Origin: Candidatus Neomarinimicrobiota bacterium
GTDB lineage: Bacteria > Fidelibacterota > Marinisomatia > Marinisomatales > TCS55
Length of the DNA: 33,732 nucleotides
NCBI GenBank assembly: GCA_018647265.1
Contig: JABGTK010000053.1
Span: 1 to 33,732 of the forward strand
Direction of reading: 5' to 3'
The translations under genes were made by a program, and so were the position numbers. Shown here one piece after another: positions 1-7,265 of this stretch (within the stretch, counting starts at the first letter, position 1; each line of letters opens with the position of its first letter). The notes under the pieces are model-generated. The model was not told the origin of the DNA. It worked only from the letters and a program-made list of their open reading frames with translations, and made no database searches.

Positions 1-464
1 ACTTCTTTTTTTCCGCCATCTGTTTCTTGAGTACCCACTTGTGTGAATCCGTATTTTTCGTGGAATAAAATTGATCCTTGATTCATTGGACGGATATTGA
101 CTTCACAGGTGATTCGCGGCGCTTTGCTTTTTGAAAAATTAGACAGGTCATCATAAAGCGCTCGACCTAATCCTTGGCTGTGAAATTCAGGTGCAATGAC
201 TATTCTGTCCACATATATGAATGAATTATATTTATTCTCAAACCATTTATAATTTATGCTATGATAATCCTTTCCGGTGGTGAGTGCTATGAGAAATCCA
301 GCAATTCCACCTTCGACTGAAATGATTTTAAAGTAATCAGCAATATTCAAGAAATGCGCCATTTCATCAATTGCAACACTACTGACTGCTGGTAGGGCAG
401 CTTGATTTAGTGCCAGTATTTTTGATAGATCATCTGAAGTGGTGGGTAAAATAGAAAAATTCAT
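1..464 (-). CDS. GNAT-family N-acetyltransferase, C-terminus cut by window edge
   Basis: Reading the minus strand from an ATG at 464 gives 154 open codons that run off the left edge. The fold is recognisable as an acetyl-CoA-dependent N-acetyltransferase. A beta-strand with VDRIVIAPEFH (residues 85-95) leads into the acetyl-CoA pyrophosphate-binding loop HSQGLGRALYD (95-105). A late EVN...GSILFHEKYGF segment (121-140) is the usual RimI-like C-terminal motif. The substrate cannot be told; the fold covers protein, small-molecule and antibiotic acetylation. The gene is divergent from ffh, with a gap of about 90 bases between start codons. No clear Shine-Dalgarno sequence is visible. Family assignment is confident, specificity unknown. 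Confidence 0.85.
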   Translation of the reverse strand, partial: MNFSILPTTSDDLSKILALNQAALPAVSSVAIDEMAHFLNIADYFKIISVEGGIAGFLIALTTGKDYHSINYKWFENKYNSFIYVDRIVIAPEFHSQGLGRALYDDLSNFSKSKAPRITCEVNIRPMNQGSILFHEKYGFTQVGTQETDGGKKE

Positions 465-556
465 AGGTAAAATTAAGTCAAAGTATATCATCTTTCTTTA
501 TTGATTAGGATAGAAAGTGAAGCTAATTTCCCAAGCTTTTATTGAGCCGAAAATAT

Positions 557-1888
557 ATGTTTAATCAGCTGGCAGACCGGTTCGACACGATTTTCCGAAA
601 TCTTAGAGGTTTGGGGAAAATCACCGATTCTAACATTCAGCAGACGTCACGAGAAATTCGCCGCATCCTTTTGGAGGCAGATGTGAACTTCAAGGTGACC
701 AAAGCTTTTGTGGGTCGGGTGAAAGATCGTGCCGAAGGGACAAAAGTCCTAAAATCGGTTAAACCGGGAGAACAGTTCATCAAGATCATTCACGATGAAC
801 TTGTGAATCTTCTGGGGAAAGATGTCAAGCCACTTGAACTCGGTTCTAAAAAACCAGCTGTTATACTCATGACAGGGTTGCAGGGGTCGGGTAAAACCAC
901 AACCTGTGGAAAGCTAGGAGCCAATTTGAAAAAGCAGGGCAAAACTGTCTTGTTAGCGGCGGCGGATGTATATCGCCCTGCGGCCATAGAACAATTGATT
1001 CAGGTGGGTAAAACAGTAGACATTCCGGTTTATGAGCAAGGAACCGGTGACCCGGTAGTTATTTGTCAAAGTGCAGTGGATGAAGCAAAAGCATCTAAAA
1101 TTGATGTGGTTATTTTGGATACGGCAGGCCGCCTCCATGTGGATGGTGAAATGATGACCGAAATTCAAGAGATTTCTGAAGCGGTAAATCCAGATGAAAT
1201 TCTTTTTATCGTGGATGGTATGACAGGGCAGGATGCAGTGAATTCAGCGGAATCCTTTTCAGCCGCGTTAAAATTGACCGGGATAATCCTAACTAAGTTG
1301 GATGGGGATGCCCGCGGCGGTGCCGCAGTGAGTATCACAGAGGTAACCGGTGTACCAATAAAATATATTGGTGTATCTGAAAAACCGGATGGTCTTGAGC
1401 TTTTTGACCCCAAAAGGATTGTTGATCGAATTCTAGGCTTTGGTGATGTGGTTACATTGGTGGAAAAAGCCCAGGAAGTTGTGTCAGAGGATGAAGCGAT
1501 ACAGCTTCAGAAAAAACTTAAAAATGCCACTTTTGATCTTGAAGATTTTAAAGATCAGCTTAAGCAACTAAAGAAGATGGGCCCTTTAGACCAAATAATG
1601 GGAATGATGCCCGGAGTGAATCAGAAGATGATGAAAGGTCTAGATCTAGATGACAGACAATTGTCTTGGACGGAAGCAATAATTAGTTCAATGACACCGT
1701 CTGAACGAAAAAATCCAACAATAATTGATGGATCGCGGCGATCTCGAATTGCTAAAGGATCCGGAAGGACAATTCAGGAAGTAAATCAGCTTTTAAAACA
1801 ATTTACTCAAATGAAAAAAATGATGAAAAAGATGGGTAGTATGAAACTGCCAAAAAATTTAAAACATCAAATGATGGGAATAAACTAA
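557..1888 (+). CDS. ffh: Signal recognition particle GTPase Ffh (SRP54)
   Basis: Ffh binds SRP RNA and signal sequences of nascent chains and, with FtsY, delivers ribosomes to the membrane translocon. The 443-residue product has the helical N domain, then a G domain with GLQGSGKTT (P-loop, about residues 108-116), DTAGR and TKLDGDARGG. The methionine-rich M domain follows (KKMGPLDQIMGMMPG; SRRSRIAKGSGR, the RNA-binding helix; a terminal run of Met/Lys). I chose the ATG at 557 (MFNQLADRFD) because family members start there; an in-frame TTG at 542 would add five residues. It is the first gene of the conserved ffh-rpsP-khpA-rimM-trmD-rplS order. The TAA stop overlaps the ribosome binding site of rpsP. 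No SRP RNA gene was seen in the window. Confidence 0.97.
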   Translation: MFNQLADRFDTIFRNLRGLGKITDSNIQQTSREIRRILLEADVNFKVTKAFVGRVKDRAEGTKVLKSVKPGEQFIKIIHDELVNLLGKDVKPLELGSKKPAVILMTGLQGSGKTTTCGKLGANLKKQGKTVLLAAADVYRPAAIEQLIQVGKTVDIPVYEQGTGDPVVICQSAVDEAKASKIDVVILDTAGRLHVDGEMMTEIQEISEAVNPDEILFIVDGMTGQDAVNSAESFSAALKLTGIILTKLDGDARGGAAVSITEVTGVPIKYIGVSEKPDGLELFDPKRIVDRILGFGDVVTLVEKAQEVVSEDEAIQLQKKLKNATFDLEDFKDQLKQLKKMGPLDQIMGMMPGVNQKMMKGLDLDDRQLSWTEAIISSMTPSERKNPTIIDGSRRSRIAKGSGRTIQEVNQLLKQFTQMKKMMKKMGSMKLPKNLKHQMMGIN

Positions 1889-1892
1889 GGAG
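1887..1892 (+). promoter_or_regulatory. Ribosome binding site of rpsP
   Basis: AAGGAG lies nine bases before the TTG start at 1902 and overlaps the ffh stop codon. It decides the start: translation from TTG gives MATKIRLKRIG, the normal N-terminus of S16. Confidence 0.8.
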
Positions 1893-1901
1893 AACTATAA
1901 G

Positions 1902-2798
1902 TTGGCTACGAAAATTAGATTAAAACGAATTGGACGGAGAAACAGACCTTTTTACCGTGTCGTGGTAATGGATTCACGTAACCGTCGTGATGGTGCAGCT
2001 ATTGAAGAATTGGGTTGGTTTAATCCAATCGAATCTGACAAACCCTACGAACTTAAAGAAGATCGTTTCATGGACTGGCTTAAACTTGGTGCACAACCAT
2101 CCGAAGCGGCTCATGGATTAATGAAGCGCAGTGGATTGGCGCACCGTTGGCATTTAACCCAACAAGGGTTGGATGAAAAAGCTATTGAAAAAGAAATGAA
2201 AAAGTGGGCACTTACCCGTGAAGAAACGCTGAAAAAGCGTGGCGAAAAAGTGAATAAAAAAAGCAAAGATGCTGAAGAAAAACTAAAAGCAGAAGCAGAG
2301 GCGACTGCCGCAGCTGAAGCAGAAGTTGAAGCAGCTGAAGCGACTCCAGATGAAGCGCCCGTCGAAGAATCCGCAACAGAAGAAGCACCTGCAACTGAAG
2401 CGTCTTCCGAAGACTCCACAACAGAAGAAGTTGTAGTAGAAGAGTCAGCTGAGGAAGCACCCGTAGTGGAAGAAGCTTCGAAAGAAACTGAAACAGCGGC
2501 CGAACCGGAGGCTGCTCCAGAAGAAGTGGCTGAAGAAACAGCAACGGAAGAAGTTGTTGAAGAAACCCCCGCAGAAGAGGCAACTGAGGAAGTACCTGTA
2601 GTGGAAGAAACATCGGAAGAACCTGAAACAGCGGCCGAACCGGAAGCTGCTCCAGAAGCAGTTGTTGAAGAAACACCAGCAGAAGAGGTTGTTAAAGAAT
2701 CAGTAGAAGAAGCACCTTCTAAAGATACTTCAGAAGAAGTGCCTGTTGAGGAAGAATCAGAAGAACCAAAAGAAGAAGAGAAGTCAGAGGAAAAGTAA
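1902..2798 (+). CDS. rpsP: 30S ribosomal protein S16 with a very long acidic C-terminal tail
   Basis: Residues 1 to about 85 are a standard S16 (MATKIRLKRIGRRNRPFYRV, then GWFNP and the helix around LKLGAQPSEAAHGLMKRSGL), which binds 16S rRNA during early 30S assembly. Bacterial S16 is usually 80-90 residues; this one has 298. After a lysine-rich linker (about 95-135) the rest is almost only Glu, Ala, Val, Thr, Ser and Pro, strongly acidic and probably disordered. It includes a 45-residue unit that occurs twice plus a partial third time. FCB bacteria are known to carry S16 extensions, but this tail is long. The start is TTG, set by AAGGAG. No stop or frameshift separates core and tail, so it is a true single reading frame. 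The tail's function is unknown. Confidence 0.95.
   Translation: MATKIRLKRIGRRNRPFYRVVVMDSRNRRDGAAIEELGWFNPIESDKPYELKEDRFMDWLKLGAQPSEAAHGLMKRSGLAHRWHLTQQGLDEKAIEKEMKKWALTREETLKKRGEKVNKKSKDAEEKLKAEAEATAAAEAEVEAAEATPDEAPVEESATEEAPATEASSEDSTTEEVVVEESAEEAPVVEEASKETETAAEPEAAPEEVAEETATEEVVEETPAEEATEEVPVVEETSEEPETAAEPEAAPEAVVEETPAEEVVKESVEEAPSKDTSEEVPVEEESEEPKEEEKSEEK
2451..2732 (+). repeat. Tandem coding repeat in the S16 tail
   Basis: Two in-frame copies start at 2451 (EEAPVVEEAS) and 2586 (EEVPVVEETS), exactly 135 bases apart. Both contain ETAAEPEAAPE; the DNA of this core (about 2488-2523 and 2623-2658) differs at only one base over more than 30. A partial third copy begins at 2733 (EEVPVEEESEEP), after 147 bases. 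The pattern points to recent duplication by slippage or unequal recombination. Confidence 0.85.
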
Positions 2799-2825
2799 TA
2801 TCCTTTGATTAAAAGGGGAGCGGTT

Positions 2826-3071
2826 ATGAAAGTATTCATTGAAACAATTATAAAGAAATTGGTTGATAAACCGGATGAAGTTGATGTCCAGGCTATTGAT
2901 ACAGATGAATTCATTGTCTATGAACTAACAGTCGGTGATGGTGACTACGGTAAAGTAATTGGGAAAAAAGGACGGAATATTTCTGCGATTCGCACAATAT
3001 TATTTGCCATCAATGCCAAAGAAGGCGGAAAACGCGCCCGATTGGAAATAATTGAAACGAATGAAGAATAA
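2826..3071 (+). CDS. khpA: KH-domain RNA-binding protein KhpA
   Basis: This 81-residue protein is a single KH domain with the RNA-contacting GxxG loop GKKG at residues 46-49, inside YGKVIGKKGRNISAIRT. KhpA (YlqC) family proteins bind RNA and in some bacteria pair with KhpB/Jag to influence cell division and small-RNA function. The place between rpsP and rimM is the family's conserved location. I chose the ATG at 2826, preceded by AAGGGGAG at a good distance and giving the usual MKVFIETIIKKLVDKPDEV start; an upstream TTG at 2805 would add seven residues. The 3' end overlaps rimM by 11 bases, which suggests coupled translation. Confidence 0.93.
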   Translation: MKVFIETIIKKLVDKPDEVDVQAIDTDEFIVYELTVGDGDYGKVIGKKGRNISAIRTILFAINAKEGGKRARLEIIETNEE

Positions 3072-3564
3072 ACTTTTTGCCATAGCAAAAATCACACGGG
3101 CCGCTGGTCTGATTGGTGAAGTGGGTGTTCGTCCTCTTGTGCGTCATTTTGACGACTACGTTACGGATAAAGCGCTCTTCATCGGTTTTGATGAAAATTT
3201 AGCCCGGGATGTGAAGTTGGAAAAAGTCACTGGTGTGGAAAAGAGGCGACGTTTTCTTTTCGATGGTATGAAAACGCGTGACGAAGCAGAATCCATGATT
3301 GGTCAACTGTTATTCGCATCCGTAACAGATTCAGATCCCATCAATTTAATTTCGGCTGATTTGTTAGGGGCTACAGTTGTGGCTGACAATGGAGAAATTA
3401 TTGGTGAACTCATCGACATGATTAGTTTACCAGGCAACGATGTTTATGTGATTTCACGGGGTGAAAAAGAAGTATTGATTCCGGTCGTACCGGAAATTGT
3501 CCGTGCGGTGGATGTGCAGATGGGTTTAGTAACCATCACCCCCATGGACGGCTTATTGGATTGA
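3061..3564 (+). CDS. rimM: Ribosome maturation factor RimM
   Basis: RimM helps the 30S head mature by binding S19 and 16S rRNA. The 167-residue product has the N-terminal beta-barrel (AKITRAAGLIGEVGVRPL, residues 7-24) and a C-terminal PRC-barrel domain (from about residue 98: ADLLGATVVADNGEIIGEL, then the LIPVVPEIVR segment typical of the family). The ATG at 3061 gives a normal N-terminus; an in-frame TTG at 3052 is possible. It overlaps khpA upstream, and its TGA stop overlaps the TTG start of trmD, so the genes are probably translated in series. Confidence 0.95.
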   Translation: MKNKLFAIAKITRAAGLIGEVGVRPLVRHFDDYVTDKALFIGFDENLARDVKLEKVTGVEKRRRFLFDGMKTRDEAESMIGQLLFASVTDSDPINLISADLLGATVVADNGEIIGELIDMISLPGNDVYVISRGEKEVLIPVVPEIVRAVDVQMGLVTITPMDGLLD

Positions 3565-4277
3565 AACACCAGATTGCCATAATTACACCGGTTCCCGAAA
3601 TGGTGGAAGCTGTGGTTCAGCATTCAATGCTCAGACAGGCGGTCAAGAGAGAAAAGGTGGATTTCCATCTGGTGAACTTGCGAGAATTTGGTGAAGGTAA
3701 TTATCGTCAAATTGATGATAAACCATTCGGCGGTGGTGCCGGAATGGTAATGATGGCAGGACCTTTGTTTAAGGCCATTGAAAATGCGATAGAAAAAATT
3801 GGTGGACTTGATGATCTTCGGATTATTTATCCATCACCCCAGGGTGAAACCTGGTCACATAAATTAGCTGTTGAAAACAGCAGTGTGAAAAAGCTTATTG
3901 TCATTTGTGGTCATTACAAAGGTATAGATGAGCGGGTTATTGAAAAGTATGTGACTCATAAATATTCCATCGGTGATTTTGTGGTCACCAGTGGAGAAAT
4001 TCCTGGTATGATATTGGTGGATAGTATCGTCAGGCTCATCCCAGGGGTACTGAATAAAATTGATTCAGCCATGAGTGACACCTTTGCAGCGGATCTGTTG
4101 GATGCGCCTCATTATACCCAGCCGCGGGAAATAAACGGCATGGCGGTTCCGGAAGTATTATTTTCGGGACACCATAAAAAAATTGAAGACTGGCGGAAAG
4201 AGCGTCAAGAAGAAAGGACGAAAGAAAATCGTCCCGATATTTGGAAGAATTATTTAGAATTAAACGAATCGGAGTAA
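3561..4277 (+). CDS. trmD: tRNA (guanine-37-N1) methyltransferase TrmD
   Basis: TrmD makes m1G37 next to the anticodon and so prevents +1 frameshifting, using S-adenosylmethionine bound in a trefoil knot. The 238-residue protein has the expected landmarks: [26 protein letters not shown], the knot segments [11 protein letters not shown] and [15 protein letters not shown], and a C-terminal tRNA-binding part with [12 protein letters not shown]. The usual TGGE of the knot reads TSGE here, a mild change. The start is a TTG whose last bases form part of the rimM stop codon (TTGA overlap). It sits in the usual rimM-trmD-rplS order. Confidence 0.95.
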   Translation: MKHQIAIITPVPEMVEAVVQHSMLRQAVKREKVDFHLVNLREFGEGNYRQIDDKPFGGGAGMVMMAGPLFKAIENAIEKIGGLDDLRIIYPSPQGETWSHKLAVENSSVKKLIVICGHYKGIDERVIEKYVTHKYSIGDFVVTSGEIPGMILVDSIVRLIPGVLNKIDSAMSDTFAADLLDAPHYTQPREINGMAVPEVLFSGHHKKIEDWRKERQEERTKENRPDIWKNYLELNESE

Positions 4278-4281
4278 AACG

Positions 4282-4626
4282 ATGAATAATATAAAACCGG
4301 TTGTAGAAGGCCAATTGAAAACAGATTTGCCGGACTTTGGTCCTGGTGATACAGTTATTGTAGACGTTCGCGTTGTCGAAGGTGGAAAAGAACGTGTTCA
4401 GAAATTCCAAGGTGTTGTCCTTGGGCGTAAAGGTAGTGATATTTCCGCATCATTCACTGTTCGGAAAATTTCCGGCGGTATTGGTGTTGAAAGAATTTTC
4501 CCTGTCCATTCACCCATGGTAGCTAATATCGAAGTGATACGCCGTGGTAAAGTTCGTCGCGCTAAGTTGAATTACCTGCGCAAATTGACTGGCTCTAAAG
4601 CAACCCGTATTACCGAAAAACGCTAA
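4282..4626 (+). CDS. rplS: 50S ribosomal protein L19
   Basis: This 114-residue protein is a full-length L19, located at the 30S-50S interface. Typical segments are [20 protein letters not shown] (residues 19-38), [32 protein letters not shown] and [20 protein letters not shown] near the end. It starts four bases after the trmD stop, with GGAG about eight bases before the ATG. It is the last gene of the ffh operon and is followed by a strong intrinsic terminator. Confidence 0.97.
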   Translation: MNNIKPVVEGQLKTDLPDFGPGDTVIVDVRVVEGGKERVQKFQGVVLGRKGSDISASFTVRKISGGIGVERIFPVHSPMVANIEVIRRGKVRRAKLNYLRKLTGSKATRITEKR

Positions 4627-4646
4627 TTCAGTTTTTACCTTAAATT

Positions 4647-4672
4647 AAACCCCGCATTTTGTGGGGTTTTTT
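4647..4672 (+). terminator. Intrinsic terminator of the ffh-rplS operon
   Basis: A ten-pair stem (AAACCCCGCA with TGTGGGGTTT, three-base loop, one G-T pair) is followed directly by a T run. It begins 20 bases after the rplS stop codon. The MFS start codon at 4676 lies only a few bases past the T run. Confidence 0.9.
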
Positions 4673-4675
4673 GTT

Positions 4676-5848
4676 ATGACCAGATTTGAAAGAATCATCC
4701 TAAGTATTACCGGCGGAAGCCACCTGTCGGTCCATGCGCTTATGCTGGCATTGCCCAGTTTGATTCCAGTTATTCGGAATGAATTTGATGTGGGTCTAAG
4801 TGCGTTAGGATTCGTGGTTTCCATTAGTGGTTTCATGTTTGGGCTGGGTGCCATTCCAGCAGGGTGGGCCGAAAAGCGTTTCGGTGGCCGACAGCTTTTA
4901 CTGATTTACCAAGTGGGATCATCCATTTCGGCACTTTTGGTGGCTCTTTCTGGCTCATTCCAAATGATGGTGGTGGGCCTCGGATTCATGGGATTTTTCT
5001 GCAGTATTTACCATCCAGCCGGACTTACACTCATTTCTCACCGTGTGAAATCTCTCACAAGAGGCATGGCAATCCATGGCATACTCGGTTCTACGGGATC
5101 GGCTCTCGGCCCCATATTGGCCACCACTGCTGCTGCCATTATTTCCTGGCGATCGGCCTATGCATTCCTTGGCATTTTCAATGGACTCCTCGCCATCAGT
5201 ACATTTATTGCCATTCCCTATCGGAAGCGATCGGCCATTCCTGAATCAGAATTTGAAAATCACGAGGTGCATACCAATAAACCGGCCCTCATTTTATACT
5301 TTCTCACCAATGCATTCTTGGGAATGGCTTATTATGGATTTACCACTTTTATGCCCGTCCATTTTGCTGAAAATACGTCATCAATTTTGCCGAACCTCAC
5401 AGCCAATATGAAAGCGGGATTATTTCCTACCATGGTTTTTATCGCTGGGATTGGTGGTCAATTGGTAGGTGCTCGCATTGGAGAACGTTTCCATAAACCG
5501 ACCGCACTTATCTTTATTATTGCTGCAAATATTCCCGTTTTACTCATGATGGGTTTTACCTCGGACTTATTTTTAATTATTTCCGGTATTATGCTTGGCA
5601 TTGCTTATTTCAGCAATCAGCCTATAGGCAATACGCTTATTGCGGAATTCACCCATAGCCAGAACAGGGGATTGGGCTACGGCATCAGTTTTTTTCTTAG
5701 TTTTGGGATTGGTTCATTAGCTGCCGGATTCAGTGGTGTTATTGCAGAAAACATGGGTGTAGCCGCCGTATTCCCAGCCATGGGGATATTGCTCATTCCC
5801 AGTGTGGTGTTTGCATTCTTTATGAGAAGGGCAGCGGGAAGCGCTTGA
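4676..5848 (+). CDS. Major facilitator superfamily transporter, Fsr-like
   Basis: The 390-residue protein is hydrophobic throughout, with about 12 membrane helices in two halves. An N-terminal TGGSHLSVHALMLALPSLIP segment resembles fosmidomycin-resistance (Fsr) type efflux carriers. The loop between helices 2 and 3 carries GWAEKRFGGRQ, the MFS signature loop, and the second half repeats it as GARIGERFHKP. Substrate is unknown; export of a small molecule is likely for this branch. I chose the ATG at 4676; a GTG at 4661 lies inside the terminator stem. The start is so close to the terminator that the message must be leaderless, start inside the terminator, or depend on read-through. selA follows after 35 bases. 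Confidence 0.85.
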   Translation: MTRFERIILSITGGSHLSVHALMLALPSLIPVIRNEFDVGLSALGFVVSISGFMFGLGAIPAGWAEKRFGGRQLLLIYQVGSSISALLVALSGSFQMMVVGLGFMGFFCSIYHPAGLTLISHRVKSLTRGMAIHGILGSTGSALGPILATTAAAIISWRSAYAFLGIFNGLLAISTFIAIPYRKRSAIPESEFENHEVHTNKPALILYFLTNAFLGMAYYGFTTFMPVHFAENTSSILPNLTANMKAGLFPTMVFIAGIGGQLVGARIGERFHKPTALIFIIAANIPVLLMMGFTSDLFLIISGIMLGIAYFSNQPIGNTLIAEFTHSQNRGLGYGISFFLSFGIGSLAAGFSGVIAENMGVAAVFPAMGILLIPSVVFAFFMRRAAGSA

Positions 5849-5883
5849 TTCAGGTACCGAATTAATCTATCTTTCCTATCTCT

Positions 5884-7251
5884 ATGACCCAAAACCAACT
5901 TAAAGAACTCCCTTCCGTATCGGAAGTATTGCTTGAATGTGATTCAACTAAGTCACTAAATAGTAAATATATAGCCTATATAATAAAATCAAAATTAGAA
6001 TCCTATCGTAGCGCTGCCAAAAAAGGGTCCTTGAAACTGAAACGGGCCCAAATCACCAAAAATATTTTATCCGAAATCGAACGTTTATCGACTCCATCCA
6101 TGAGGTCTGTGATTAACGGCACGGGGATTGTGCTCCACACCGGTCTCGGGCGTGCACCCATGAAAGAGTCCACCGCAAAACAGATTGTCAAACGAGTCGC
6201 CGGTTATACCAATTTAGAATTTGATTTACTTTCGGGCCACCGGGGCCAACGCCAGGATCATGTGAATGGATTACTTTCCGCCCTTACAGGGGCCCAATCG
6301 GCAATGGCAGTGAATAACAATGCGGCAGCGGTACTATTGGCACTCAATGAATTGGGCGAAGGAAAAGAAGTGATAGTTTCTCGTGGACAGCAAGTGGAAA
6401 TTGGTGGTTCATTTCGTATTCCTGATGTGATTAAAAAAAGTGGATGCATCCTCAAAGAAGTGGGCTCCACCAACCGTACCCATTTAAAAGATTATGAAAA
6501 AGCCATTACCAAAAATACAGGTATGATTCTTTGGGTCCATACGAGCAATTATGTGGTGCGGGGATTCATAAAGGAAGTGGCATTATCAGATTTGGTTCAA
6601 TTGGGCAAAAAGAAGCGGATTCCTGTTGTAGCAGATTTAGGCAGTGGCGCATTGGTTGATCTGTCTGAAAAAGGCATCCCCAAAGATATGCTCGTCCAGG
6701 ATGTGGTGAAGTCCGGTGTGGGACTCGTAACATTCTCCGGAGATAAATTGTTGGGCGGCCCCCAAGCGGGACTCATCGTCGGCAAGAAATCGTTGGTAAG
6801 TAAACTCAAGAAAAATCCAATTGCCCGTGCCGTCCGTTGTGATAAGTGGAGTTTGGCATTTTTAGAAGAATCATTACGGTCATTTGGGGATGAAGGTCCA
6901 TCGAAAGATAATTTGACTATTTCACTCATGACTGCTTCTCGAACATCGCTGACCAAACGAGGCGAAACAATTCTATCCCATTTACCAAAGAAGGCCGTGG
7001 ATAAACTGGGCCTTTCATTGGTTGAATCAGAAGTAGAAGCGGGCAGTGGTTCATTGCCGGAAGAAAAATTGCAAAGTATGGCATTTCGATTTAAAACAAA
7101 GGTGATATCTCCATCAAAATTGGCAACCCAACTCAGGACTGGGGAAACGCCAGTTGTGGGTTATATTCATGGGAATACTTTTTACATTGATTTGAAAGCA
7201 GTCATTCCGGGACAGGAAAAAGATTTGGCAGGGGCCATTAGTGCAATTTAA
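5884..7251 (+). CDS. selA: L-seryl-tRNA(Sec) selenium transferase SelA
   Basis: SelA converts seryl-tRNA(Sec) to selenocysteinyl-tRNA(Sec) using selenophosphate and pyridoxal phosphate, as a large ring-shaped oligomer. The 455-residue length is normal. Visible landmarks are the N-terminal helical tRNA-binding region, NGTGIVLHTGLGRAP (residues 78-92), NNNAAAVLLAL, and the PLP lysine in TFSGDKLLGGPQAG, with K288 as the Schiff-base residue. selB starts 14 bases downstream, forming the usual selA-selB pair. Neither selC (tRNA-Sec) nor selD is in the window. The presence of both genes shows the organism probably decodes UGA as selenocysteine somewhere in its genome. Confidence 0.96.
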   Translation: MTQNQLKELPSVSEVLLECDSTKSLNSKYIAYIIKSKLESYRSAAKKGSLKLKRAQITKNILSEIERLSTPSMRSVINGTGIVLHTGLGRAPMKESTAKQIVKRVAGYTNLEFDLLSGHRGQRQDHVNGLLSALTGAQSAMAVNNNAAAVLLALNELGEGKEVIVSRGQQVEIGGSFRIPDVIKKSGCILKEVGSTNRTHLKDYEKAITKNTGMILWVHTSNYVVRGFIKEVALSDLVQLGKKKRIPVVADLGSGALVDLSEKGIPKDMLVQDVVKSGVGLVTFSGDKLLGGPQAGLIVGKKSLVSKLKKNPIARAVRCDKWSLAFLEESLRSFGDEGPSKDNLTISLMTASRTSLTKRGETILSHLPKKAVDKLGLSLVESEVEAGSGSLPEEKLQSMAFRFKTKVISPSKLATQLRTGETPVVGYIHGNTFYIDLKAVIPGQEKDLAGAISAI

Positions 7252-7265
7252 AACAAAAGAGAACA

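Noticed and set aside
502-529. TTGATT and TAATTT with a 17-base spacer as an ffh promoter
   Set aside because: The -10 box matches the consensus at only three positions, too weak to list as a feature.
2111-2914. Long open frames on the minus strand opposite the S16 tail
   Set aside because: They are Ser/Thr/Ala- or Leu-rich shadows caused by the low-complexity GAA/GCA codons of rpsP, with no ribosome binding site or family resemblance.
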